Part shown: positions 1 through 6,351 of the stretch, piece by piece
Position numbering within the stretch: the stretch's first letter is position 1
Layout: each line of letters begins with the position of its first letter
The notes under the pieces: model-generated
The model's input: the letters and a program-made list of their open reading frames with translations, nothing else
Told to the model about the DNA's origin: nothing
The model's database searches: none
Translations under genes and position numbers: made by a program
Assembly: GCA_020057985.1 (NCBI GenBank)
Contig: JAGVEU010000221.1
Span: 1 to 10,220, forward strand
Origin: Calditrichota bacterium
Lineage (GTDB): Bacteria; Electryoneota; RPQS01
Length of the DNA: 10,220 nucleotides
Direction: 5' to 3'

Positions 1-1
1 C

Positions 2-91
2 TGCGATCAGACGGTGGATATTTCGGATGTGGTGTATTTGATATCGTACATCTTCTCCGGTGGCCCGGCCCCCTGCGCGGGCTGCAAGTGA
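2..91 (+). CDS. C-terminal end of a dockerin-type repeat protein (partial)
   Basis: Reading from base 2 gives 29 codons ending in TGA at 89-91, with the tail CDQTVDISDVVYLISYIF followed by a Gly-Gly-Pro-Ala-Pro-Cys stretch and a terminal Cys-Lys. The D-x-x-V-D-I-S-D-V-V-Y-L-I-x-Y pattern is the second half of a type I dockerin repeat: an EF-hand-like calcium loop followed by a helix. The GGPAPC ending is common in secreted proteins of uncultured FCB-type bacteria, where such tails close large cell-surface or extracellular proteins. The rest of the gene lies left of the window, so the catalytic or adhesive part is unknown. It lies on the chromosomal side of the tRNA remnant and is probably unrelated to the operon on the right. 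Confidence 0.75.
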   Translation, partial: CDQTVDISDVVYLISYIFSGGPAPCAGCK

Positions 92-112
92 CATCGTGAA
101 ATTTCAGCGGTT

Positions 113-154
113 GTGTCATGTCTTGTCTGGCGGCAGCCGGATGTGACATGACGC
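113..154. other. Inverted repeat just downstream of the dockerin gene
   Basis: GTCATGTC at 115-122 is the exact reverse complement of GACATGAC at 145-152, and a G-T plus a G-C pair extend the arm to 113 and 154. Inside it, TCTGG and CCGGA can form a second short stem, giving a 42-nt hairpin with an internal loop. It starts 21 nt after the dockerin stop codon. There is no T-tract after it, so it may be a weak terminator, an mRNA 3'-end stabiliser or a REP-like element. Confidence 0.35.
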
Positions 155-253
155 CGCTGCCAGGTCACGCTTCGACTTCGTCGGAGCTAAAACCCGGCAG
201 AACCCGCAATGCCTGATCTTGGGCAGTAAAGATTCCGCGAGTGCCAGAATAAG

Positions 254-280
254 GCCGCCTGCGGGTTGACCGCAGGCGGC
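254..280. terminator. Strong GC-rich hairpin, probable (bidirectional) terminator
   Basis: A perfect 11-bp stem (GCCGCCTGCGG at 254-264 against CCGCAGGCGGC at 270-280) closes a 5-nt loop. On the minus strand it comes 9 nt after the CCA end of the tRNA remnant and is followed by CTTATTCT, the usual place for a tRNA terminator. On the plus strand it follows the dockerin gene by about 160 nt and is followed by TTCGATATTT. The U-tract is poor in both directions, so termination is inferred from the stem and its position. Confidence 0.55.
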
Positions 281-289
281 TTCGATATT

Positions 290-338
290 TGGTAGCGCTA
301 CGGGGAGTCGAACCCCGGTTTGATGGCTGAGAACCACC
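290..338 (-). pseudogene. 3' fragment of a tRNA gene (Glu-CTC-like anticodon), probable att site of an integrative element
   Basis: On the minus strand, 338 to 290 reads as the 3' two-thirds of a tRNA. It has an anticodon arm GGTGG-TTCTCAG-CCATC (322-338; 5-bp stem with one G-T pair, 7-nt loop, T33, anticodon CTC), a 4-nt variable region, and a T arm CGGGG-TTCGACT-CCCCG (301-317; perfect stem). The acceptor strand TAGCGCT (294-300), discriminator A and CCA follow. The expected 5' acceptor strand (AGCGCTA) and a D arm are absent upstream: the 26 nt that should hold them do not pair with the 3' strand. Such a piece is typical of the end of an integrative element where only the 3' part of the target tRNA gene is duplicated. 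The intact gene would then lie at the other end of the element, beyond this window on the right. Amino acid identity is tentative, because the acceptor stem is not typical of tRNA-Glu. Confidence 0.65.
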
Positions 339-1864
339 CGTTCCTTCAAGGCGTTTTTCTAAGTCTTTGCGGCATAGCAATTTATCTCGTAAGCTCTTGT
401 TCGATAGTCAATTCCAGTTTGTAGGTGGTTTGATTTGTTTTTATGTATTTTGATGTGTTTTGGCCTGACTTGGGCACCGTTTGGGCACAGGTTTTCAGAA
501 AGTGCAGTTATGCGGGAGTAGACTGACCTCTTCGCAGGCAAGGGATTTCTAGGAGCTTTCTGATCTTCAGGACTGGGTCGCGGAATCATTGTCTGCCTCA
601 AACGGAGAATCATAGATTTTGCACCCTTTTGTTTGACAGACTCTCACCGATCAAGGTTGTATTCAAAAAACGAATTGCGTGAGATTCGGGCGACAATGCC
701 TATCACTGGGCATGTTCACAATAACAGGTTTTCTGGATCGCTCCATGTCTATTTATGCGCTAACACACACAGGCGAGCGTTACACATTACTAGTCTTCTG
801 TGGCTGAAAGCAATCCGTCTGAGTGCGAATGGATGGAGAAAATGTTCTGCTTCGATGTTACTCGGATCCTGCCACCGCGATTGTCGGATGCTTAGTGGCT
901 AACCCTCAGCGCGATGAGAACCAGTCTGTCATCTGCAACACTCCATGCACTATGGCAGTGCAATTAGGTCCAGGGAACACCAAGTACCGTCGCCAGAAGG
1001 AGGCTGTGCGTCCTCCTTGAGCTTCTCAGGAATACTCGGCAATGCCGTTGGCAGAGTACGAGTTTCAGCGTTCTCTTGGCATACTGACTGTCGAGTAGAA
1101 CTCGCGACGGAATTGAACTTCGTGCTTGGGAACGGCGCCCAGTTATAGAGAACACCTCCTAACCAAGTTGCGTACGACTTTGTCCATTACCGGTGCGTGA
1201 GCCAAGAGATACACTGGCCATTAGAGCTCGATCCACCCAATCAGGGTGTCCAAAGATCAGAAGGCGGGTCATTCCCTGACCATAGAACTGTCAGCGACAT
1301 TCTCGTCATTTCCGTGGGAAAGACTCAGGAACACTCGATAAACGTTATTGCGGCCGTCATGTCTAAGTTCGGATGACTCCCAGCCATGCCGTCTTATCGA
1401 CCCAGGAGCAGCACAATCGATATCCGGGCAGTCCATGACTATGGAACTTCAGTCGGAGTCAATTCAGCAGATCTGCTTGGCGAATATTGGCAAAAACCTG
1501 GACTGCCTGCCACGGCCGTATGAAACCCAGAACTAGGATTTCTGTATTTATGCTCCCGGGGAACTAAAGAAGAATGCGAGTGAATGGGCAGGTTTTAACG
1601 ACCAGCCAGTCATCTTGAGATGCTAGAACAGAGCCCAACTGCTGACCTCTGAGTACTGTCGACCCAGGACACCATACTCGGACCTTCCAGGACTCGTCCG
1701 AATCACGCTGGCCATAAGTATCGAATATGACCTACAATAGCTCTATTCTGGTAATTTGCATTGATATTGACGGACACTAAACGGAAGCCAAAATTTTCTC
1801 CTCACCCGATTCTTGCCGATAGAAGAAGTCGCCATTTTTTTCCTGTTGTAGTCGGAAATTGCGC
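339..1864. other. Gene-poor stretch between tRNA remnant and operon promoter
   Basis: Apart from the tandem repeat at 470-488 I see no gene here. The open frames are short (under about 90 codons), start mostly at rare codons without a Shine-Dalgarno sequence, overlap on both strands, and encode peptides rich in Ser, Arg, Cys and His with no recognisable motif. The longest is on the plus strand from 633. A perfect -35-like TTGACA at 633-638 lacks a good -10 box at the right distance. The stretch is best read as the decayed end of an integrated element, or as long intergenic DNA. No integrase or transposase fragment could be recognised by eye. Confidence 0.5.
470..488. repeat. Tandem 8-nt repeat TTGGGCAC, 11-nt period, near the tRNA remnant
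   Basis: TTGGGCAC occurs at 470-477 and again at 481-488, one helical turn apart, about 130 bp inside the presumed element from the tRNA fragment and next to a T-rich stretch (about 421-460). Short, helically phased direct repeats close to an attachment core are the usual form of arm-type binding sites for tyrosine recombinases. No integrase gene is seen nearby, so this role is inferred from position only. Confidence 0.35.
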
Positions 1865-1893
1865 TTGACTCGCTGCGGTGTCTCATGTATCTT
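1865..1893 (+). promoter_or_regulatory. Probable sigma-70-type promoter of the liv/radical SAM operon
   Basis: TTGACT at 1865-1870 and TATCTT at 1888-1893 are separated by exactly 17 nt, a good match to the housekeeping promoter consensus (5/6 at -35, 4/6 at -10). The start of transcription would be near 1900, leaving a leader of about 200 nt before the binding-protein gene. It is the best promoter-like pair I found upstream of the operon, and no equally good one is seen between the genes. Confidence 0.5.
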
Positions 1894-1937
1894 TTTCTTA
1901 ACAGTAGAGGCTAGAATGAGATATATTTAGGTTACCT

Positions 1938-2078
1938 GTGGGGTTGAAGGTCGGACTTGTGATCCGGATTCACTTCTTTAATTGGTCAGAGAGGGAGCTT
2001 TCACCAAGACCAGCCATGCTTGAATGGCCAGACTTGGAACTCATGAGATCTGGGAACTATAGCAGAAATATTGTTTGA
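1938..2078 (+). CDS. Possible 46-residue leader peptide or small protein (doubtful)
   Basis: A GTG-started frame of 46 codons lies wholly inside the leader of the operon, about 38 nt after the predicted transcription start, and its TGA (2076-2078) ends 26 nt before the binding-protein ATG. The peptide begins VGLKVGLVIRIHFFNW and ends GNYSRNIV. A weak AGG at 1929-1931 could serve as ribosome site. A frame this long is expected by chance quite often, and no family is recognised. It is listed because radical SAM/methyltransferase operons sometimes start with a small precursor peptide and because its position would suit translational coupling. It may equally be non-coding leader RNA. Confidence 0.18.
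   Translation: MGLKVGLVIRIHFFNWSERELSPRPAMLEWPDLELMRSGNYSRNIV
2004..2037 (+). promoter_or_regulatory. Hairpin in the operon leader RNA
   Basis: CCAAG (2004-2008) pairs with CTTGG (2033-2037), and GCCAT (2013-2017) pairs with ATGGC (2024-2028). These two stems are separated by a symmetric 4x4 internal loop, and a 6-nt loop closes the tip. An upstream TTGGTC (1982-1987) could pair with GACCAG (2008-2013) and compete with this structure, so a switch is conceivable. The hairpin ends 57 nt before the Shine-Dalgarno of the binding-protein gene. It does not match any riboswitch class I know, and regulation is inferred from structure only. Confidence 0.3.
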
Positions 2079-2104
2079 ATTATATGAGATTAATGGAGAT
2101 TACC

Positions 2105-3244
2105 ATGCGCCAGAAGACAGCCGCCGTCCTCATTCTCATTGAAATCCTCGGGATTTTGCTCATTGCCGCTGGTTGCGGGCAGAAGAAGGACAGCACTAAG
2201 GATCTAGCCATCGGTTGTATTACCATCCTAAGTGGTGAAGTAGCCACCTATGGCAAGGAAACAAAACAAGGGATTGATTTGGCCGTCGAGGAAACGAATG
2301 GAAGCGGGATTCTTGGCAGCAGGAAAATGCGCGTGATCTACGAGGACGATCAAATCGACGCCAAGATAGGAACCCAGGCGATAAACAAACTCATCACTGT
2401 GGACAAGGTTCCCATTATCATCGGCGCTTTCAGCTCCAGGGTGACCCTTGCCATCGCGCCTATTGCTGAGCGCAACAAGACGGTGCTTCTCTCAGCGAGC
2501 GCAACCGCTGACGCTCTGAAAGACGCAGGGGACTTCATATTTAGAATAGTGCCCCCAAACCGAGCCCAGGGAACGACTGGTGCCAAATTCGCCCTGGAGA
2601 AACTGAAGAAGAACACGGTCGCGGTTTACTACGTGAACGACGAGTACGGTGTGTCTCTGGCGGCCGAATTCAAGAAGGCATACGAGGGATTGGGTGGGAA
2701 AGTGCTTTTCTATGAGGCGTTTTCCCCAGGGCAGAAAGACTTCCGATCATCGATCCAGAAGATGAAGAGTGCTAATGCAGAGATGGTCTATTTCCCTGGT
2801 CAAGCCGGAGAAACCGGTCTCATTCTCAAGCAGTCCAGAGAACTTGGATTCAACGTACCCTTCGTCGGAGGTGACGGCTCTTACTCGCCCGATCTGATCA
2901 CAATTGCCGGCGATGCGGCGGAGGGCTCATATTACTCGCTCATGGCTATGGGCTACGGGGTTAGCGATAGTTTGATTACCGCATTCGAAAGCAAGTTTCA
3001 AACAAAGTACGGTGAAAAGCCCACCGTGTACGCTGCTTACGCGTACGAAGCAGGTAAGATAGTCGGCAAGATACTCAGTGCGGCTGCTTATACTGGAGAG
3101 GGCATCAGAGATCGTCTTTACACCTTAAGAGATTTCAAGGGCATCACTGGATACACGAGCTTCGACAAGTTTGGCGAGGTGAATAAGGAATTCTATATGT
3201 ATGTGGTCAGGAAAGGGCAGTTCGTACTGAACAATGGTATGTAA
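2105..3244 (+). CDS. livJ: Branched-chain/hydrophobic amino acid ABC transporter, substrate-binding lipoprotein (LivJ-like)
   Basis: This 379-residue protein is a type I periplasmic binding protein of the Peripla_BP_6/LivJ family, which captures branched-chain or other amino acid-like ligands and hands them to LivHM permeases. ATG 2105 is preferred over in-frame TTG 2075, ATG 2084 and ATG 2093. GGAG at 2095-2098 lies 6 nt before it, and the resulting N-terminus (MRQK, hydrophobic stretch, then IAAGC with Cys24) is a clean lipoprotein signal, so the protein should be lipid-anchored. Family marks follow: a first strand with a GE-x-A-x-YG segment and an abundant-Gly N-lobe; GAFSSRVTLAIAPIAE and LLSASATADAL, where the Ser/Thr residues hold the ligand amino and carboxyl groups; YYVNDEYGVSLA; and FVGGDGSYSPDLI. 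These motifs suggest an amino acid-type ligand, but specificity cannot be read off. It is the first confident gene of the operon; 32 nt separate it from the next. Confidence 0.9.
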   Translation: MRQKTAAVLILIEILGILLIAAGCGQKKDSTKDLAIGCITILSGEVATYGKETKQGIDLAVEETNGSGILGSRKMRVIYEDDQIDAKIGTQAINKLITVDKVPIIIGAFSSRVTLAIAPIAERNKTVLLSASATADALKDAGDFIFRIVPPNRAQGTTGAKFALEKLKKNTVAVYYVNDEYGVSLAAEFKKAYEGLGGKVLFYEAFSPGQKDFRSSIQKMKSANAEMVYFPGQAGETGLILKQSRELGFNVPFVGGDGSYSPDLITIAGDAAEGSYYSLMAMGYGVSDSLITAFESKFQTKYGEKPTVYAAYAYEAGKIVGKILSAAAYTGEGIRDRLYTLRDFKGITGYTSFDKFGEVNKEFYMYVVRKGQFVLNNGM

Positions 3245-3276
3245 TCCAATGTCGCTGAAGTAATTGCTGTTTGAAC

Positions 3277-5565
3277 ATGTCGGAATCTCCAAACACAAAC
3301 AACATGCCATATGAGTCCTTGCCATTGGCAGCGCCAAGTACCAAGGCGGCCAAACTTAAGAAGGAAGCCGTGAAGGACCCGAAATTGATTATGCGTCTTC
3401 TACCGTATCGGGGATTTGCCACATGCGTAGCTATCTTACTTTCCTGGCTTGTTCTAGTTACGGCGACTTACTTCTTGATCACACAACACCCAACTCATTA
3501 CAAGGCAGCGGGAGTATTTGCCTCAATCGTTTTCTTTCTAGTGGGCGCGATTATATGGTATCTCTATCTGTGGGCCAGCAAGGCCGTCACGAAAGGGGAA
3601 CCGTCACTACATGATTATCTAGCGCCCAGCGAAAACCTTTGGATCTGGATACTTATCATCGGGCTAGTTGGCGCACTGCTAACATTCGTGACGGAAAAGG
3701 ACTACAAGGATTTCGCTATTGGCCCAGAATATCAATATCTAGATTTTATAGACCTAATTATAACTAAGAGAGGCCTGACTGTATTCTCCGTGGTTATGGC
3801 CTCGATGCTTGCTGATTTCGTCTTGACCCTGTTGAGAACACTCAAGGAAACGCACACAAGGGTTGAGCTAATAAATGGTCAATTGATCGCCGTTACTAAA
3901 GGAGCAAATGAAGCTTCTGCGGCTGCAAGTAAAGCGGCGACAATAATCAATAATACATCAGAGAGTTTGACTGCTTCCGTTTCTCCATTACTGGGTGGAG
4001 TCGATCAACTAGTGGGGGCGAATCATTTACTTGATTTCACTACCGGGAAGTTGAGAGAAGTTGCTGTGGACATTGACAAGAAGCAGGATGAATTGACACG
4101 TAAGCTGGAGAGAGTCGAAAGCCAGATCATAGCCCATGAGGAGTCGCAAACCCGCGAGAAGGAACTATTTGAGGAGCTGACTGACAAGAACAAGAAAGAA
4201 AACAAAGCACTCCGCGAAATCTTCGATCCGATTATACACGTTAAAATGCTCAATCTTCGGAATACTGTCTGCGATTCCTTGATCAAGTATGCGAAGTCCA
4301 CCTGGGCGGACAAGTTCTTTCCCAGCCTGCTCGCTGCTACAGCTCTCAGCTCACTGATAGAACAAATTGGTCCCGGCAAGAAACTCAAAGACGAAGATGC
4401 CCAGCCTAATGACCTTCCGACGAATTTTGCGGAGGGTAACTACGCAGTGTTCTCAAGTATTGTTGATGCTATCTATTCAAAATACGAGAAAATCCTCACT
4501 GCTTATAGAGAAATTCGCAATGATCCACAACTGAAAATGGTCTACTTCACCACCCTGACAATATCTATCGGGGACTATCTTGACGCCGAGAACTGGCTAA
4601 CGATTCCTAGCATGAGGAGATCATGGGACCGCGTGCGGACGAGCACACAAAAGGCTCCGTATGGCAGGCACGATCGCTCACTCGGGGGCCACATGTGGAG
4701 ATTCTTTGCGGAACCTGAGAATCTCGAATTCCGTCGATGTTGCCTGTGGCTAAACAATAGTACCGTCGCCGATCGTCAACTGAAGGATGCGATCAGCACA
4801 TACGACCAGTGGAAACGTGACGCTAAAGGGAATGATTGGAGCAACAAGCTCGCAGGCGTACTTCATGTCCCAAACAGCGCCAACTCCTGTATGGAATGGC
4901 TGGTAAACAATGACTACGAACTTACGGGATTAGAGTTGAAGCGGTACTACAGTCAGCCCGATTATCTTGACCTTGCTCAAGGAGATCACGAGCTAATGAG
5001 GCTGGATTCAGCGAATAAGCCCAAGGTTCCGGAAGTATTTCTACGGCTTTATCACCCTAATCCCGAGGATTGCAGATATTGTGAACTGAGTCCTGAGGAG
5101 ATCATGAAGATGCTCAAGAACGATGAAAGCCTCAGAAAGATGCAAGCAGGTTTTAGTGATAGTGACAAGTTGTGGGGGGCACTTATAAAGCGGCTGGCCG
5201 ATTGTTTGAAACTGAACCAACGGCCCGATGACAACCTGACCATTGTTGATCCTGATTCCGATAGGCAATACTATTGGTACGAAATCTTCTTCAATCGACA
5301 CATACCTGTGGATATGTTCGCCGTGGGAGTACGCCCAAGCGGGGAGCAGGCGAAGATCGAATGGCTGGGTTGCCTGGGCGGATATGTTGGCGGCGACTTT
5401 AATAGTATGCTCCTGGCTTGGCACGACCCCATTACCTCGCCAGATCAATGGGGCGTGTTGGAGGTTATCATGAGCTACCTCTATGAGGGTGACGAGCTAG
5501 TAAGAAAAAGCGATTTTGAGGAAGCTTTTGGCCAGTGGTCCAATCACGCGAACTTTAGATCCTGA
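3277..5565 (+). CDS. Large multi-pass membrane protein with coiled coil and unknown C-terminal domain
   Basis: I do not recognise the family of this 762-residue protein. A soluble N-terminus is followed by four strongly hydrophobic segments at about residues 48-68, 78-98, 121-138 and 167-186. Next comes an Ala/Ser/Thr-rich helical stretch (about 195-250) and a charged heptad-like coiled coil (about 258-316), an arrangement recalling chemoreceptor or sensor stalks. The remaining 440 or so residues look globular and cytoplasmic, rich in Trp, Tyr and charged residues, with one CRYC pair (Cys599/Cys602) and no kinase, cyclase, HATPase or methyl-accepting signature. ATG 3277 is chosen (TTG 3271 is two codons upstream); neither has a clear Shine-Dalgarno, and a weak GAAG lies at 3257-3260. 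It sits between the binding protein and the modification enzymes, 6 nt before the methyltransferase. A membrane scaffold or receptor for the pathway is a possible role, by inference from topology and context only. Confidence 0.8.
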   Translation: MSESPNTNNMPYESLPLAAPSTKAAKLKKEAVKDPKLIMRLLPYRGFATCVAILLSWLVLVTATYFLITQHPTHYKAAGVFASIVFFLVGAIIWYLYLWASKAVTKGEPSLHDYLAPSENLWIWILIIGLVGALLTFVTEKDYKDFAIGPEYQYLDFIDLIITKRGLTVFSVVMASMLADFVLTLLRTLKETHTRVELINGQLIAVTKGANEASAAASKAATIINNTSESLTASVSPLLGGVDQLVGANHLLDFTTGKLREVAVDIDKKQDELTRKLERVESQIIAHEESQTREKELFEELTDKNKKENKALREIFDPIIHVKMLNLRNTVCDSLIKYAKSTWADKFFPSLLAATALSSLIEQIGPGKKLKDEDAQPNDLPTNFAEGNYAVFSSIVDAIYSKYEKILTAYREIRNDPQLKMVYFTTLTISIGDYLDAENWLTIPSMRRSWDRVRTSTQKAPYGRHDRSLGGHMWRFFAEPENLEFRRCCLWLNNSTVADRQLKDAISTYDQWKRDAKGNDWSNKLAGVLHVPNSANSCMEWLVNNDYELTGLELKRYYSQPDYLDLAQGDHELMRLDSANKPKVPEVFLRLYHPNPEDCRYCELSPEEIMKMLKNDESLRKMQAGFSDSDKLWGALIKRLADCLKLNQRPDDNLTIVDPDSDRQYYWYEIFFNRHIPVDMFAVGVRPSGEQAKIEWLGCLGGYVGGDFNSMLLAWHDPITSPDQWGVLEVIMSYLYEGDELVRKSDFEEAFGQWSNHANFRS

Positions 5566-5571
5566 TGTTTG

Positions 5572-6351
5572 ATGACTGATTCAACCCTTGATATTTTCTG
5601 CAAATTTGCTTATGGTCCGACCGAGAGCGCCCTTTTTGAAGTCCTACAGACACTAAAGTTGATTGGGCGCCTCGGTAATGTGAAGAGCAGCACGGGGACC
5701 GGTAGCTTGGCTCTTCTCGATGCCGGTGGTGGCTATGGACGTGATGCTCTGAAAGTATCAAGGCAATGGACTAGGAACGTGATCATAGCTGATAAGCACC
5801 AACCTTACCGTGATGTATTTGAAGAGTTGCAGAGCAAGCAGGATGTTATGGTTCGCTTCGTTCACTGCGATCTTATCGATTCGCAAGCATGCAGGCAATT
5901 ACTCGACAACTACGGCCCCTTTGGAATGGTCTTTAGCTATCATCTTCTTCACTACTTTGATAAACAGAATCTCAAGATCCTTTTTAGGAATTTCTACGAG
6001 CTGCTGGCCGATCAAGGGATCATGCTGCACATGTTTCTAGCCGACGAATACATTAAGAAGGAGTATGGTTCGTCACTGCAGCATGAGACACTTGAAGGCG
6101 ATGTCATAATGGTGCAGTCACACTCAGTGCCAGATCTTCAAGAGCTGATGGCAAGTACTGCATTCGAGCCCATCTCGGAAAAGGACAAAATACTGATCGA
6201 TGGCCTGGGATACCTGCGCGTTGTAGAGTTGCATCCCGAGAGGAAAGGAGACCCTCCTGTTTTACACAGCCATATTCTGAGGGTTCTCTGCTGCAAGAAG
6301 AAGATAAGCGCTACCTCTGAGCCCGACAACAAGAGGGATATTCATGAATGA
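5572..6351 (+). CDS. Class I SAM-dependent methyltransferase
   Basis: The 259-residue product has a Rossmann-type methyltransferase core. Motif I is LLDAGGGYGRDA (about residues 48-59), the SAM-binding glycine loop. An acidic residue ends strand 2 (Asp74 in IIADK), HCDL follows near residue 100 for the adenine contact, and FSYHLLHYF (121-129) then ELLADQGIMLHMF are the motif IV and post-IV helix/strand typical of small-molecule methyltransferases of the Methyltransf_11/25 kind. The acceptor (N, O, C or S) cannot be told. ATG 5572 begins 6 nt after the preceding stop (TTG 5569 immediately precedes it); no Shine-Dalgarno is visible, so translation may depend on coupling. The 3' end overlaps the radical SAM gene by 8 nt, so the two enzymes are probably made together and may act on the same molecule. 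Start is uncertain by one codon. Confidence 0.85.
   Translation: MTDSTLDIFCKFAYGPTESALFEVLQTLKLIGRLGNVKSSTGTGSLALLDAGGGYGRDALKVSRQWTRNVIIADKHQPYRDVFEELQSKQDVMVRFVHCDLIDSQACRQLLDNYGPFGMVFSYHLLHYFDKQNLKILFRNFYELLADQGIMLHMFLADEYIKKEYGSSLQHETLEGDVIMVQSHSVPDLQELMASTAFEPISEKDKILIDGLGYLRVVELHPERKGDPPVLHSHILRVLCCKKKISATSEPDNKRDIHE

Noticed and set aside
290..317. Reading the T-arm/acceptor piece as the 3' end of a tmRNA gene
   Set aside because: A well-formed 17-nt anticodon arm with T33 and a 4-nt variable region lies directly upstream, which fits a tRNA better, and the acceptor strand is not of the usual tmRNA type.
116..613. Minus-strand open frames across the tRNA fragment and the flanking DNA (116-349 and 359-613)
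   Set aside because: The first contains the tRNA remnant and the GC hairpin; the second ends beside the tRNA piece where an integrase might, but shows no integrase motif (no R-H-R-Y box pattern) and no ribosome site.
633..662. Perfect TTGACA (633-638) as a promoter
   Set aside because: The best -10-like hexamer downstream is poor or at 19-nt spacing, and no gene follows.
1025..1337. Near-repeat CTCAGGAA(T/C)ACTCG at 1025-1038 and 1324-1337, and TCGACCCAGGA at 1397-1407 and 1659-1669
   Set aside because: Two copies each of short words with no regular spacing or symmetry; probably coincidence.
1147..1377. A frame of about 75 codons without ATG (ends SDILVISVGKTQEHS..., stop TGA near 1375)
   Set aside because: The composition is somewhat protein-like, but there is no convincing start or recognised family, and this length is expected by chance.
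633..1536. Short plus-strand frames at 633-902, 823-1020, 945-1148 and 1348-1536
   Set aside because: They overlap one another, use mostly non-ATG starts, lack ribosome sites, and the peptides have a random-looking composition with no motif.
4023..5448. Long minus-strand frames inside the membrane-protein gene (4023-4388, 5041-5448)
   Set aside because: They are antisense shadows of a long, clearly coding plus-strand frame and have low-complexity, Ser-rich products.
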